From Piper betle (Eukaryota > Streptophyta > Magnoliopsida > Piperales > Piperaceae): a DNA stretch of 64,000 nucleotides. The notes under the pieces are model-generated. The model saw only the letters and a list, made by a program, of their open reading frames with translations. It ran no database searches and was not told the origin of the DNA. A program made the position numbers and the translations under genes. The stretch covers positions 124,001 to 188,000 of the forward strand of contig JAURVB010013186.1 of the NCBI GenBank assembly GCA_033002965.1, written 5' to 3'. Shown piece by piece: positions 1 to 13,330 of this stretch. Within the stretch, counting starts at the first letter, position 1; each line of letters starts with the position of its first letter.

Positions 1-1394
1 CGCATTATTTATTTGGAAAATATTTGTAAGTATAAATATGAGGGATGATTGGATATTAGGAAGACATCAATCATGAATCTTTTCTTGGTACAAAAGTAGC
101 TTGAAGGATGTAGTCATATCATAACTGTCTTGTGGCTATAGTGCTATAATCTAGATATGAAAATTGTAATGGTTGGTGCAGCATAAAGAAGACATCTAAT
201 TCTTCGTTCTTATGGTCCAATATTAGTAAAGGACTAGACAATTTGAAGATGAATGCTTGTTAGACCATTGGAGATGAAAAATTGAATATATTAGGCATGG
301 ATCCTTGGGTCACTGGATGTATATCCCGAGGTTCAACCCCATGTTATGTTCCATCCTCATGGCGCTGTTAAAATTTTACGATGAGAACTGTGTCTATGTC
401 ATTCTCGCCTCTTGATCAAATTAATTACATATTGAAAACTTGGTCAAAACTTAAATTGTCATATTGACTTTGTTGTTTGGATGAAACCTTGATAATAATG
501 CACTTCCTACAAGTTCATTTAAAAAAAGAAGAAGAATTTCGTGCTATCTCATGTGGAACAAGTGATAAAACATGTGTGTTTGTTTCTCAAGTACCTTGTT
601 GTTAGAATTGTGTTATTTGAGATAAGAAGAATTAATGCTAATTCTTTGTCGTTCAATAGAGGTTATCACCTATTGCATTTAATTGTATCATCACTAAGAA
701 GGTTTCAGCTTGGTTCTAAAGTAACTAATTGTGAGTGAAGAAATCTTGTGGTTCTTGAATATAATTCACCATGGACAAGCCATTGATATCAATATTCAAT
801 GGAAATAATTGGCAAGTATCATACATACGGAGAAATTATTCTTCCCCAACAAAATGCTTAAGTCTTTTCATCTTTTCTTCAAATGCATGATTGGAGGAGA
901 TATTTAAGTTGCTAAGACTTTACTATATGTTTTAATGGCAGCTCTGATTTAAGCTCCAATGCTGCTGGATGGAATGATCTTTAATGCTCAGTCTTGTATG
1001 TTATTCTAACATAGGCCATTTTTCCATATGCTCAAATGTCCAAGTTGGAAAACAAGAAGGCCTTCATCAGGCCCTCAACTATGCGTCTGTTAAGAAGCTT
1101 TGCAATATGTTGTTTATATTAGTCTATTTAATGTAATCAACTTTATCAAAAGTAATGATAACTGTTTTGGAACAACTATCAGCTTGCACGATTATGTCAT
1201 TCGCTTTTGTATACTATGTGAAAGTCTTACAAGTCATTTGAATATTATATGGGTCCCTAGATCCATAAATTGCTTCTTTTTTTTTTTTTGCCTTTGTAGG
1301 GCGACATAACTACTGTAATCTCTGTTCAAGGGATGATCACTCGGCTTGTTGGGAATGAGGTTTGTGTGATGTTGGGAACTACGCTAGGGTGCTC
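1..1394. other. AT-rich DNA with no recognisable gene
   Basis: I read both strands here and found no exon with recognisable protein similarity. The longest open frames are about 65-70 codons and look random. The stretch may be the decayed interior of a retroelement, because a direct repeat begins at its right edge, but nothing in the sequence proves that. Confidence 0.4.
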
Positions 1395-1835
1395 TTGCAT
1401 ATGAAATAATAAATTAAAGCACAAAAGAAATAAAATGAAAGGGAGGCAAAAGGTAAATCTGCTATATTTATAATTTTACAAATTACAAAAGTATAAGTAA
1501 ATGTTTTGCTATTAGATATTGGAATGAGTGCAAAAAATATTAGAATAAGTTCTTAGGAATGAGCAATAAATTTGGCTTCTTCATTCCTTTTCTCCTCTTC
1601 ATCCCTTGTTCCCTTGTTCTCTCATTTGCCTCAATGTAGGAAAGAGGAAACCTCCTATCCTGAATTTTACATGAGGATGGAGAGAATTTTACATAGAAGG
1701 TGATAAAAGGTTTGAGGCATGAACTTAGACATCTCCTTCTCTAGACAAGTGTCTGTACTACCTTGTGGATGTTATACATGTATTTCCTTGAGCAAGAACT
1801 GATACTAATCAAATAAACACACACTTGCTTGTATC
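1395..1835 (+). repeat. Direct repeat, left copy (LTR-like?)
   Basis: This block closely matches 9990-10515 in the same orientation. Both start with TATGAAATAATAAATTAAAG and share a later segment around TTTTGCTATTAG, a C/T-rich stretch, and AGAGGAAACC/AGTGGAAACC. The right copy carries about 120 extra bases near its end. Two copies about 8.6 kb apart could be the LTRs of a decayed element, or two copies of one dispersed repeat. The gag remnant at 5790-6580 lies between them, but no primer-binding site was identified next to this copy. Confidence 0.5.
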
Positions 1836-2299
1836 GATTCAGTAGTATAACAATCCCACAGGGAGTGTTCACACGAAACTTAGTAATATTTTGACTTATA
1901 ATAAAAAAGTGACTAAACTAATAATAAAAAAGAAAAATTAAAGATGACAGTTTGGTGACAATTAAAAGAAGTGAAAGAGGAGTAAGCAAGAAAAAGGGCG
2001 ATGGGATAAATAAAATAGAAAAAAATAATGAGATCAATAATCCATGGCATTTCCATCACTTGGTTGGTTTTTACAATATATTAATGTTTATTTTTCTTTA
2101 TTGATTAATAACACCGTGTTGCTAACCGAGGGTACATAAATATGTGTAATGGCTCTTGCAACTATTTAGACCTTTACTATTCAAGAAAATAATGGTATGT
2201 TTCTATGCATTACTTTAATAAACAATACATTAGGTATAAACCCTTATTAGCTACCATAGGTGATTGGGTATATTTCTATCCAAAACACAAAACACTCCT

Positions 2300-3540
2300 C
2301 CCAATAGATTTTGTTGAACTAGAGGTTTTCATGATGAAACATTTCAAGAAGAATCAAGAAGAAACACTTATGATCTTGTAAGGCAAGACTCAAAGGTTTG
2401 AAAAAGAAGAGTGTCAACAACAGATATCGGAAGATGTTTTGGAAGGTTGATAGACTATCGAATAGACTAGGGCATTAGCCAATTGGACGTTTACTTGATC
2501 AGATAGAATTCAAAAGATTGATTGGCTACTGAACTCAAGAAATTGGGGTTTGCCACGCGGGCGAACTGGACCCGGTTGAAACCCGATGTGCGACACCTTG
2601 TTCCATTTGAAACTCGGCCAACCTTCCTTTAGGATAGGCACAAAAGGCTGCTCCTTGACTTTGATCACGATCATCACACATAAGCCCAGCAATAGTGCAG
2701 CTGTGGAAATAATCATTAATTGAGGGGGAGTTTAGATTTGGACATGGACATAGATAACATCACTCAAGGAAATTGGAAAGACTTTGAATGGTCATTCAGG
2801 CATGGAATTTGGAAGCCTCTTAGAGTGATCAACATAGCATTAGGTAGCTTGACGATTGAGAGCAATAAAATGCATCTGTTGGCCGCACTCGGTTGAAAGC
2901 CACAAAAGTCAATCTTGTTTTTGGATCAACGGTTGAGATTAACCACCTTCGGCTATAAATATGAGTTTATGGAGAAACTTTGGAATTAATGATGCTGATG
3001 AAGCATTGAGGCTATTGGATTGATTTGAACAAGAAGATCAAAGAGGAGAATCAAAATGTTCTAAGAGCATAGAGATTGGCTATTGTGTTGAAAAGCCACT
3101 TTGAGAATTTGTGTTTGTAAAAAGATCAAAGGTCTGAGTTTTTGTGAGGAAAATCTTGTAAACTCCAAGGTTGTTTAGAGTGTGAGAAGGCCTTCACCAT
3201 TCCGTGTGGATTGTGTAGGAGGATCTAGCTTTGGTGGGCATTGCTCTAAGGTGTTGGAGTGTTGCTCCTATGCGTAGGAGTGTTGTCTCTATTATTTGAT
3301 TTCATTTCCCTACACCCTTTATTTTTAATTGCTTATTGTGTTTTAAAACATGTAGAATTCATAAGCATAGAAGGTGTTTGATTGTTTGCCTCACACAAAA
3401 CCATTGTGATTGATAAGTTCGCTTTAGGTGTTTGTGTGAGCTATTCTTTTCAAACTCATTTACTTGTAATGTTTGATTAATATGCCAATAATTGTGAAAG
3501 TTTTTTAATTGAATTTATGATTATTCATTGTTGGACATCA
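2300..3540 (+). mobile_element. Probable Ty1/copia LTR or leader fragment
   Basis: This non-coding stretch has the flavour of a large copia LTR: repeated phrases such as GAGTGTGAGAAGGCC, TTGCTCTAAGGTG and GCTCCTATGCGTAGGAGTG, followed by an AT-rich tail. It lies upstream of, and in the same orientation as, the zinc-knuckle gag remnant at 5790-6580, which is the order expected for LTR then gag. The gypsy-type repeat starting near 3544 separates the two. No second LTR or target-site duplication was identified, so the assignment rests on style and context. Confidence 0.4.
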
Positions 3541-3543
3541 TAT

Positions 3544-5740
3544 GTAATGCCCTAATTTGGCCCAAATAATGGATCGAATTTTGATGTTATAATTTGGAAA
3601 GCTATTCGTTGGATAACCAGTGTATAAACTTCACAAAAGCAGATCTCAATCATCAAGGAGACTTAAGATGGAAACCTTACCAGAATTTAATACAATGTGT
3701 GCTGATCATGCGACTATAGAAAAGCTTTTACACTTAAGGCTCTTAATACGAGCTCTCTGAGTCACGGGATAGGCAACACCTACCGACAACTAAGAAGGTG
3801 AATTTATAGATGCAATTATCACTCCAAACTACACGAAGGCAACTATTAAGGCTTTCATAATGCAGATGTATGATCAATTTCTTATACTTAGTTTTAACCT
3901 TTGAGTTAGGTATCTTATTCTTAGATGATGCTGATTTTGTAATAAAATAAACATTGGGTCATTGTTACTTATTCCACATACCCGCGAGTGATAATTAAAT
4001 ACACATAAGGATCATTGCGTGTTAGGGCATCATACCATAATACTCAATCTTCATGTAGACCCTTTATGTGGTATGAAGCGTAAGCTTCTCCAGTCCACGT
4101 TTCTTTGTCACACACACTTTGATGCAACTAAATATGTTTTGAGTACCTTAATTGTTCCTCGTCATGTTCAAGGACTTTGAGGCTTACACAACTTGCAGAC
4201 AATTATTAGCCTTTTCCTCAAACATAATACCCTACACAACGAATAATAATAATAAGGTAATCAATCATAGTCCACATGTAACATATCAAGTATACCAACA
4301 TAGGCTTTAGGGCACCCACCCATCATACATACATCATGTAACCAGTAGCTCCCAAAATACATAAGTCTCATAATTGTGAAATAATTAACTCATATAGCCC
4401 AAAACATATATCTTATACAACAATCAGCACGAGTACATACATGTGGTACCATCCCTACCATGATCCTCTCGATTCTTACACCTCTGCCAGTCATAAACAT
4501 GAATACAACCTACCTACATATAAAAAAATTGTCAGTAATCAAACAAGTTAAATTATCTGTCTGAAAATAACTACTGATAAAATAATATTGATAGATGAGT
4601 ATTTTTATAGCCATGAGAATTCATAAAACTTTCCGAATACTTTACAAGGCAATAAGCTGAAGCCAACATGGCAGTATATTATAAAAATGTCAAACCAAGT
4701 TAGCATCTTCATACTTATATACTTATGTTTATGCCCTCACATTTTTATATATTGCCATCCATAGTACTCAGGTGGCTCGGAACAATGATGGTGCCATGAT
4801 TTTCGAAAATGCACGCAGTATCCCACTAACATTGCACTACTTTAGGGTATAAAGAAGTACTCGTGTAACTCATACATATCTGTACCGTTCACTCTTATAC
4901 TTGTGAACTTATATAGTAGGGGCTTATATCATAAGTTTTCTAGATCTTCCAGTTTTAAAACAATCAAAGGATCTCATCCTTGAAATTTTATTAAACAGTG
5001 GGAAAAACTCAACTTAATGACCCAACATCGGAGGGATTCAATAAAACGTTGCCGACATTGTCCTACGATTAAAACTTGGTGAAGACCTTATTCGTGGAGC
5101 CAAATAGAGATGATGCGGAAGAATCATATGGACTTGGATGAGTTGATCTCCTCGTCCTAATTGACGAGCTAACTCTTCATATCCTAGCGAAGGGATGAAA
5201 CCTGGATCATGATCGAATCGCATCGGTATATAAAATGAAGCAACGCCTCCACACAAGCATGACTCAGAAAAATTTTTTAACTTAATTATCTTGCTTAGTG
5301 AAGTGTTAAACCTCATGAGGTAGTTTGGTATTGAAAGTACACGTAGTGAGAAGTCTCATACTAAGGATTTCAATGAACAGACTTAATTGGACAATTTTTT
5401 GTATGGGCCAAAAGGTGTTTGAATGGGCTAAAGTTTGGTTTGGTGGGTGCTCATACTCTAAGGGTATGGTATACAAATTACCAAGTTTTGGACCATAGTC
5501 CAACATGGTAAATAAGAGGTCGGGCTAAGGTGCTGGGAGTAGTTTTCCTAGACCGTGTAATAATTTTTCTATGTAACGTTTATGGGCTTGGAGACTCAAA
5601 AGGCCTTTGAAGATTGGTAGCGTTAGCTAACAATGTAGGCGTTAGCCCAGTAAAAGATCAGGTCCAAGCATGCAATTGAGCTTGAGTGTGCTCAGAAAGG
5701 GTATGCATTGGCCACAACTTTTCTATAGGAACCTAAGTGT
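3544..5740 (+). mobile_element. Ty3/gypsy-type LTR repeat, copy A
   Basis: The segment opens with TGTAATGCCC, a common start for plant gypsy LTRs. From about 3945 to 5720 it matches, in reverse complement, the block at 17150-18795. Shared landmarks are GTTCCTCGTCATGTTC with GAGGCTTACACAAC, and the module GGATCTCATCCTT followed by TTTTATTAAAC and a TCCTAC motif. That module recurs at about 19390, 31730 and 61400. The short open frames on the minus strand (5038-5506) are chance frames in this repeat. It separates a copia LTR-like stretch from gag and so probably inserted into an older element. Confidence 0.6.
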
Positions 5741-5764
5741 CTTGGGAATTTCTACTAAATAATC

Positions 5765-6600
5765 TATCCAACAAAGGCCCTGAAAGTTTTTGAAACGCTA
5801 TTTGGGTGATAAAAAGAATGAGAAATCTCAATGTTATGAATATAAAAGTTTTGGATATATGAAAAATGAATGTCTGAACCTCGATAAGGAAGAAGAACTT
5901 GATAAAAGAAAGGAAAAAGAAAGAGAAAAGGTAAAAGAAAAAGAAAAGAAGGTTCTTCAAACTTTATTAGAAAGTGAAGATGAAATAGATCTAGAAGAAT
6001 TAAAAAAAATTCTTTATAGTAAATGAAGAAAAATATGAAATTGATGAAGAGCTTCAAGCAATATTTGAAGCAATGTATCAAAACTTAATCATTGTTGATA
6101 AGGTCAATAAGGTTCTAAAGATGATGATCCATGCTTTGGCTTCTAAAAATGAAGAACTAAAGGCCAATGTAACAAGCCTTACAGAAAGGAATGAAGAGCT
6201 ATCTCCAACAAACTTGAAGCTTGCATCACACCTTAAAGAGAAGGATGACAAACTGCACAAGATGATTCAGGTTTCAAAAGCTCTCTAATATATTGCATAT
6301 TCAAAAGAGTTTGAAGTAGGAGGAGATAAATGTGGAGGTCATTTTAATAAGTTTAATACTTTTGTCAAAACTTCTACTTCTAGTTCTTGTGTAGGTGAAT
6401 CAAAGCAAGCAAGAAGCTATATTGAAGGAACCTAATGGCCTCAGAATACATCATGCTAAGTGGAAGTCAACCAAGCCAAAATGTGCAAACTCTAATTCAA
6501 GAAGAATTTGATTCTAATTCGAAAAAGATTATATGCACCTATTGTGGCAAAGAGGGACATGTTTTGGCAAAATGTAAAGAATGATTATTGGTGGATTATG
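5765..6600 (+). pseudogene. Decayed Ty1/copia-type gag with two zinc knuckles
   Basis: This is a remnant of a retrotransposon capsid (gag) gene, read with frameshifts. The frame at 5790-6026 contains QCYEYKSFGYMKNEC, a CCHC zinc knuckle whose second Cys and His are both Tyr, followed by a Lys/Glu-rich charged segment. The frame at 6073-6288 is a coiled-coil-like Leu/Lys/Glu segment (LTERNEEL, LASHLKEKDD). Near 6532-6579 an intact CCHC knuckle, CTYCGKEGHVLAKC, is followed by a stop. Knuckle, charged linker, coiled coil, second knuckle is the order seen in plant copia gag, most like the Sirevirus style; the lineage is inference. No protease, integrase or reverse transcriptase follows, so the element is dead. 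Confidence 0.7.
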
Positions 6601-9600
6601 ACATGATGAGATAAATTCCGAAAGGATATGTCCTTGCAAGTACACACATATCTTATGGGTAAATTTTAATTTATTTTAATTCCAGATTTTTTGAGGGAAT
6701 TAAATAAAAGTTAAAACCAAATTGTTTAGTTAAATGTTATGTTGATTTTTTTTGATTTAATCATGATGAGGAGTTTTCAACCATGATTGGTTATCCATTC
6801 TAATGGAACAACAAATTGCAATCCAAATCAGATTTCAATGCAATTCAGTGATTCCGTAATTTGATTTGGTCCGAGATATTCAGACTAATGGTTTGATTAG
6901 TTTTGGAAGATGAACAGATTAGTCAATGGACATGGGGGCAAAACCATTTCAGGGTCCCTGCCATCTTATCTTCTTAAACCCTTCGGAGAGAGGTGTTCTT
7001 CACCAAAGTTGTGTGAGTACCAATTCTTGTTGTAATTGAAGTTTAGCTGGTGATTTTGTGTGTTGCATGTTGCCAAAAATAAACATCAAGGTTCATTTGA
7101 TTTCAGTCAGGTTTAGACCTTTGTAAGTTTTATAGTCTGCCGAAGTTGGATTGTTCCGATTTCAGTCAAGGTGCCCTTACACTTAAAGCTGTATGCGCAC
7201 AGTTATGGTTCGCGGTGGCCCAGGCGACCTTGGGATCGTCTGAAAAGGGTTCTAAACACAAGACAACCAAACTACACTTACGATAGACATAGTCCTAGAT
7301 GTAACTAGACTTGACTCAAATAAAAATTGAAAATAAGAGCCGAGATGACATAGTGTCCAACCGGGCAATATAGACCATTGGGGAAGACTAAGGTCATGAC
7401 TCGCACATACCATACTATGCATACGCATGTGACAAAAAGGCTGGGGAAACATCTTTAATCGAGTCAAGACTGAACTGGGACTAAAATTGTATGGCAAAAG
7501 GCCTAGGTTTTACATCAATTGTTTGATAAAATTCTGCACTTAATAACTTGATTACTTGTCATGATTTATTAGAAATCCTATGGTATGTGACATACTAATT
7601 TGTGTTTTAGTGTTGTTTTGATTGGGCACTACCCATTCTAGGACCCTACAGATTTGGTGTGTGAACAGAGATTACTTACGTTTTGACAAACACGACATCC
7701 CGTGGAATGAAGAGTGAAGAAAGTGAATGAAGTAAGGAATGAGTGGATGATGCATTGAAAGTGTCCAACGACCCCTTTATATAGTTGCTTCAGTTCATTG
7801 ATTTTTCCTTTGAATTCTCTTTCTTAATTTATGGTAGTTTTCCGCATTTTGATTTGTATGAACATATCTTCATCCATTCTCTTGGTCAAATGTGCTTCCT
7901 GGTTTTTATATCCCAAAATTAGATGCTCAATCCAATCAACTGGACAAGGTATGAGTGTCCAAATGATTTTTTATTTTCATGAGCTACTCCTTAGACTTGA
8001 GTTCTTAGAAATGAGAGTGGAACTCTTAGGCGGTCTTCACTCCTCAAATTCCCTTTCTCTTATTAACTGTAAAATTATCAATTAAACTTAATTTTACCTT
8101 AAATCAATGTTTTTTCAAAAAAGAATTTTTTAAAAAAATATTAAGAAACTAACACAATGTTTTTCTCGTTCCTAACCAAAAGACATCCAAAATAATATCC
8201 AAATAATAACTCATTTAGAGTGTCGTCACTTTCTTGCAATTTTGGTGGTTCCCATGTCCCATATAGTATTTATAAAAATATTAGCCCCTCACCGATGATC
8301 TACATGTATAGAACAAAGAGTCAACATTGAAAATAAGTAAAAATCCATCTTGTTTGCACCGCTATCTTGAAGATAGTGTAGTGTAAGTCAACTTGCAAAA
8401 TAGAAAACCTGATTTTTTGTGTGTTTTTTCTTTTTGGTTTTTCTAAATATGTACAGAGAGGATGGGATGCCAAGTGATGACCCCTCCAAAACAAAATCTC
8501 GGCATAGGAGTACAAAAATAGTCTCTGAAAAATGAGAGTTAGAAAGCTCAGAGTCCCAATATGCGAAGTAGAAGTGGCAAGCATAACAGTCTTTCCATGG
8601 GTAGAGCAGCTTGTGGCCTTAATGTAGAACATGAATCTCCGTTATTAATATGCATGAAAAGCTTAGGCTTGGATTATTATAGCAAAAAAATACAAATCTC
8701 CCAATGTGATGATATTCGATGCGAGAATGCCTCCATGTGACTTGCTTGCTTTTGGTGTGCTAGCATAGGAGTGAGAATAGAAATCGAGATTGTGATGCCT
8801 ATCAAAATGAGAGCTCGATATTGTGAGCTGTATCATCATCTAAGTCAACTATATTCCTTCGTGGCTTTAGCTTGATCTCGTTATAAGAGAGGTAAAAATC
8901 GAGGGACCACCAACGGAATTATCAATGCATGTTTTGACTTGAGAGTGACCTTAGGTCGCAAAATATGTGAGCAAAAAGAGGGTGTAGAGAATGCTTGAAG
9001 AGGCAAAGACTGAGAAATCCTCAGAGAAGGGATTGGTTGCTCAGATAGCTATGTGACCTGTGTTGTAGTTGGCTTTGCAGCATTGGACAATGATAATATT
9101 GATGTTGTTGTTGAGGCGAATATGGTAGGTAGAGTGGTAGCCTTGGGGGATTCTTCTTGCAACTTCTTCTAGCTGGATGGCGTGCCTCACCTGGAAGCTA
9201 GAACATTTGATGACATGGTTGGTGGAGTTGGATCCTCTCGTGTGGGGATAGGTGCTGCTTGCTTTGGAGCTTGATTCTTTGAGGCACTAGATTGGCTTCT
9301 AGATGTATGTGATGTCGGTGATAGTGTCTCAGAAAAGGACGACATGTAAGATTCCCTCAGTTGGTTCTGCAACTGTGGTGCTGGTCACACACAAGGATAT
9401 GAGTGCTGGGATGCGGAGTGTGTTCCACGGTGGATGCGGTTGTTAGTATGCCATGCTGGGTATAGATGCTTGCAGTGGTTGAGGTTCCCAAAACAGAGAC
9501 AATGTGCAACTGGCGGTGCATAACTTGGCCATTGCTGTGTGTGGAGCCAAACATAGGTGCAACACGCCGTTGAAAATCTGAGCTACTTGCATGGGTGAGG

Positions 9601-9985
9601 CATAGGGCTGTTGCTTTTCTGATAACAATTGTTGAAGATTTTCCTCCATCGCTTTGTCAGAGGCGGTGCTTGCTAGAATATGTAACATAGAGCAATTGCT
9701 TCATTCAAGTGTGAGCTATGCTTCCTGTTGGCGAAGACCCTTGGTTATAATCACATTACTGTAGCTTAGCAAGATGCATATTTAAATGGTAAATAACATG
9801 ACAAATTGCTTAATTTCCTCAAATTCCTAGACCACTCATTGCTTCATACTTTATATGTCACATTTCATAGGCACTGTGACCCATCGACTGGCTCCCTGGT
9901 AGAGTCACATTTATATTTGCCGGATGTGAACTCCGCAAACTAAGTGTGAGGCTGTAGGATGTTTGCGATCACACAAGGACACTTT
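6601..9985. other. Non-coding, retroelement-derived sequence
   Basis: No intact gene is visible. The minus-strand frames at 9187-9688 overlap in different phases and encode Ser/Pro/Gln-rich peptides (for example MEENLQQLLSEKQQ). They could be shattered gag or transposase, but nothing decisive remains. The stretch at 7200-7500 is tRNA- and gene-free and shows no internal repeat to known features of the window. Confidence 0.35.
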
Positions 9986-9989
9986 TGCC

Positions 9990-10515
9990 TATGAAATAAT
10001 AAATTAAAGCACAGAAGAAATAAAATGAAAGTGACAAAATGTACGTATAATTTTTTATAAATAACAAGGGTATAAATCTATGTTTTGCTATTAGGGATTG
10101 GAATGAGAGGGCAACAACTATAAGAAGAATTTCCAGTAAATGAGCAACAAGCTTGGCTTCTCCGATTCTTTTCTCCTCTTCCTCCCTTGTCCCTCATTCC
10201 CCTCATTCTAGGGAAGTGGAAACCTTCTAATTTCGAATTTTATGTGAGGATGGAGGGAGGTATATCGATAAGTTGAAGAGAGATTAGACGTATGAACTTA
10301 CACATCTCCTTTTGTAAGTGAGTGCATATACTACATTGTAGACGTAATACGGCCAAATCTAATACGATGACTTAACGGTGACCTGTTTGCCGCCATATAT
10401 TCTATTTTGCCGTTGTAATTAATTGTCATATACGGCAGATTTTGTCCCCGTTTATAAGTATTTTCACTGTACTGGTATTTCCTTGTGCATGAAACGGTAT
10501 GGCTAGTGACTCTTT
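9990..10515 (+). repeat. Direct repeat, right copy (LTR-like?)
   Basis: This is the partner of 1395-1835. Homology runs from TATGAAATAATAAATTAAAG through CTCATTCTAGGGAAGTGGAAACC to about 10352. It resumes after about 120 bases at GTATTTCCTTG (10479). The extra segment contains CGGCA/TGCCG pairs and may be a small insertion, but no clear target duplication was found. Confidence 0.5.
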
Positions 10516-10715
10516 GCTTTCCTTTCTGAAACTATTAGTACGAACAATCTCCTTTTGTTAATAATTGTATTAAAAAAATATTTGTGTGTAGTCTTGATTT
10601 AATAGTCGTATGACCATATAATTTTTCATGGTTGTAGGCGATCTCCCTTGTGAAACGTAGAGGGAATCTCCCATAAAAATGATCTGACTTAATATAAATT
10701 TATAGCGAAAGTCTA

Positions 10716-10739
10716 CTCTATATATATATATATATAAAT

Positions 10740-10795
<56 letters not shown>

Positions 10796-10805
10796 TTATA
10801 TATAT
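10716..10805. repeat. Compound (TA)n-(CA)n-(TA)n microsatellite
   Basis: A run of TA dinucleotides gives way to about ten CA units and then another TA run. It is the same type of tract that hosts the GC-rich elements at 23.6, 25.8, 30.7 and 56.9 kb, but here it is unoccupied. The predicted Tyr-Ile and Cys-Val repeat peptides across it are translation artefacts. Confidence 0.9.
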
Positions 10806-12534
10806 GTTTTTGAACCAAACATAACCCAATTTTTTTACTCTACCATGGATTCTATCCTGTCGTCATGTCCTACTCCCATTTTGTACAATACTCCACTCCA
10901 CTAGTTTATTCATATTTTAATTTCTTTAATTCAGATTCTAGCATTTCCAGTACATCAATGTCATGGTTCTTTTCCATCATTGTTCTTGAAGTAGATTATT
11001 GTTAGAGGCCACAAAATATAAGTGGCAAAGAGTCTAATAATATGCATAGAAGGAATCCTAACAGCTGATACATTAACTTTAATTAGCCATCTTTTGCAAG
11101 AATAAATAAACAAGAAAAACTAAGGTAAAACTATGCTTATTCATTTTACATGTGCAATGCACGTAAAAAAATGATAGCAAATGCCTCCCACCATGTGGAT
11201 ACCATCTATAGGATTAGAGCCTAAACCAATTTCCTAATCAAAACATCAATATAGTAAATCTAACCCTATCCAAAAAGTCAAATTAAAACCAAAATACAAT
11301 AAAAAATAAAATCAAACAATATAAAAGTAGTAATGAATTAAAAAACATAAATAGAATACAACGTCTTTTGAAAATAAAAGAGAGAAGACTCTCAACCAGC
11401 AGTGATTTGCCCTATCTCCTTCCACAATATGTTAGAGGATATTCTTATTGGCCACATTATATAGCACAACAAAATATTTGATCATGAGTATATAAACATG
11501 TCCCTTAATAGCAACCCGCCTGTACATGAAATTCAAGCCAGCACTCTATTTCATAGGGTGGAAGGAGACATCGAGATGGGTTGTTTCACACACACACACA
11601 TAAAAAGAAGAAAACAAGAAAAAACAAAAGAATGGGTTGGGTGTGGAGAATGGATTTGGCCTGGACACAAAGATTTTGGCTTGGCCAATGAGGAAAAATG
11701 GTCAACCACTAAAGTAGCACTCATTTGGATCGGTAATCATTAGGTCATCAGCATCGGCTACTATTGATTTGTATTCCAAGTTTACATGTCCGTTCATTTA
11801 AAAAATAAGCACTTAATTACACTTATCGTCAAAATTTTGTTTATTAAGTTTGCTCGTGCAACGTGTTCGTTGCGTATGTATAATAGTTCTGTATCGTTGA
11901 CTTCTCTTATGAATATGTTAATATAAACTACATTTGTTTGAAAAAACACACCCGTTTTAATTTATTAAGCATTAGAGATACTTATGAACATAAATAGCCA
12001 ATGATCCATTTGGTGATAAATCCAGCTACATGTTTATTTGTAGCCAGAGGTACTGGCGAAATAACGAGGCCACTGTTACCATATATTAATTTCAATCAGT
12101 CCGGCTCTCTGATCCGATCTATTAATTGTGCGAGATAGCTAGAGTAACTTATAAGTTATATCTACTGTTATCTTTTAATAAATACAAAAAGAAACCTCGT
12201 CATGCTTTATAAAAACAAAGAAATACAACCAATTTAAATATAATTAAAATTAAATTAGTATAATTTATCTAATAATTCAATACCTGCTTTTAAAATAAAA
12301 ATTTATCTTTAAAATTAAAACCGCACATGGCACGGCATTTGCTTAGTATCTCATAAAGCGGCAGCGAGCTTTGTGGTCTACCAACAAGTGCATCCGTGGT
12401 ACATATGAGTACTAAATTCTAATATGTCGTAAATATTTGCTTTAGGTACATAATAAGGTTTATAGTCATACATTTACCAGGTAGAAAGAAAAAGTGAACG
12501 AAACATAAATGAAAGCCAAAACTGAAAGAATGTG
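10806..12534. other. AT-rich intergenic DNA 3' of the minus-strand gene
   Basis: No coding exon was recognised. GC-poor sequence is interrupted by short motifs such as GTGCAATGCACGT (11152) and CCGCACATGGCACGG (12323), which can form small stems. I considered a Helitron but could not find both ends. The 81-codon frame at 11498-11743 has no recognisable content. Confidence 0.35.
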
Positions 12535-13263
12535 TTATCTAGCGAAGAGTCTAGTGAAGAAATTCCCAGAGTTGGATTTCTCCAGACATGCAACATGAAC
12601 ATATCTACCAAATTTATCAACTTGCCGAGGCTCCCCCTTGTATCCTTGCGGCAAACTTTGCAAGTTTTGTCCACCCAACCTTCTTCTACATACTGCCCAT
12701 CCACTGCAATCAAAATTGCACACAACCTCCATAAGCTGGGAATCAAATTGCAAAATTAATTATAAACAAAAGTTACTAGCTAGCATGGTCTTCTGGAAAA
12801 CTACCTTCAACATAGGACTTAAAGAAATCCTTGTATGTCCCTCCAATCTTCCTCCTTAAAGCTCCATACTGCCAAAAAAAATGAAAATTGTAACCAATGA
12901 ATCCAACCCAACATATATTATACCCTGAAGTTTGTATAGAAATCGACAAGTTCTATATAGGATGAAATTAACCTGAGCTTTGTTCATTCTTCCACCAGCC
13001 CTCGTTGCCTCCCTTGCCTCATCCAAAAGGCCTGCATCCTCGGTCGACCTTACTTGTGAAAAATCAAGTGCTTCGGTCACACTACCAAAAAGTGACTGCT
13101 TGCTTTTCTTGGGCGTACTCTCTTTTCCCGAATCTTCCCCTTTTTTAGCCCAAATTTTTCTCACAGTGGATGCTTTAATAAATCTAACTTTTGGAGCCTG
13201 AGATGGGAAAGCTGGAACATGGGCATAGGTTAGTGAAGCAGAGAGTAGGGGAAGAGCTTCCAT
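12535..13263 (-). CDS. Three-exon plant gene, putative plastid zinc-finger-like protein, with a 1-bp frameshift
   Basis: Exons on the minus strand are 13263-12973, 12868-12805 and 12703-12535, all with GT-AG borders (first intron phase 0, second phase 1). They give about 174 residues if one missing base is allowed. The N-terminus (MEALPLLSASLTYA) is hydroxylated and poor in acidic residues, like a plastid transit peptide. Exon 1 ends GGRMNKAQ, exon 2 reads YGALRRKIGGTYKDFF, and exon 3 has QYVEEGWVDKTCKVC. Further on, in the next reading frame, come GEPRQVDKFGRYVHVACLE and FTRLFAR-stop. Together these give a C-x2-C...H-x2-C zinc-binding pattern. The phase change falls in a run of five G near 12645, where one base appears missing. 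I do not recognise the named family and infer plastid location only from the N-terminus. An upstream in-frame ATG at 13317 lies only 14 bases from the TATA-like site, so 13263 or 13269 is preferred. Confidence 0.72.
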
Positions 13264-13330
13264 CCCCATTATTTCTCCTTGCGCTTCCTCAATGAAATTG
13301 CAGTTTTTCCTGGACACTTAAATGCTAAAA

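Noticed and set aside
1395..10515. One 9 kb LTR retrotransposon bounded by the 0.4-0.5 kb direct repeats
   Set aside because: No primer-binding site, polypurine tract or target duplication was found at the edges, so only the repeats are reported.
11150..12345. Possible Helitron (GTGCAATGCAC near 11152, CCG...CGG stem with CTTAGT near 12323)
   Set aside because: The 3' end lacks the CTRR terminus and no 5' TC end could be fixed, so the idea is unsupported.
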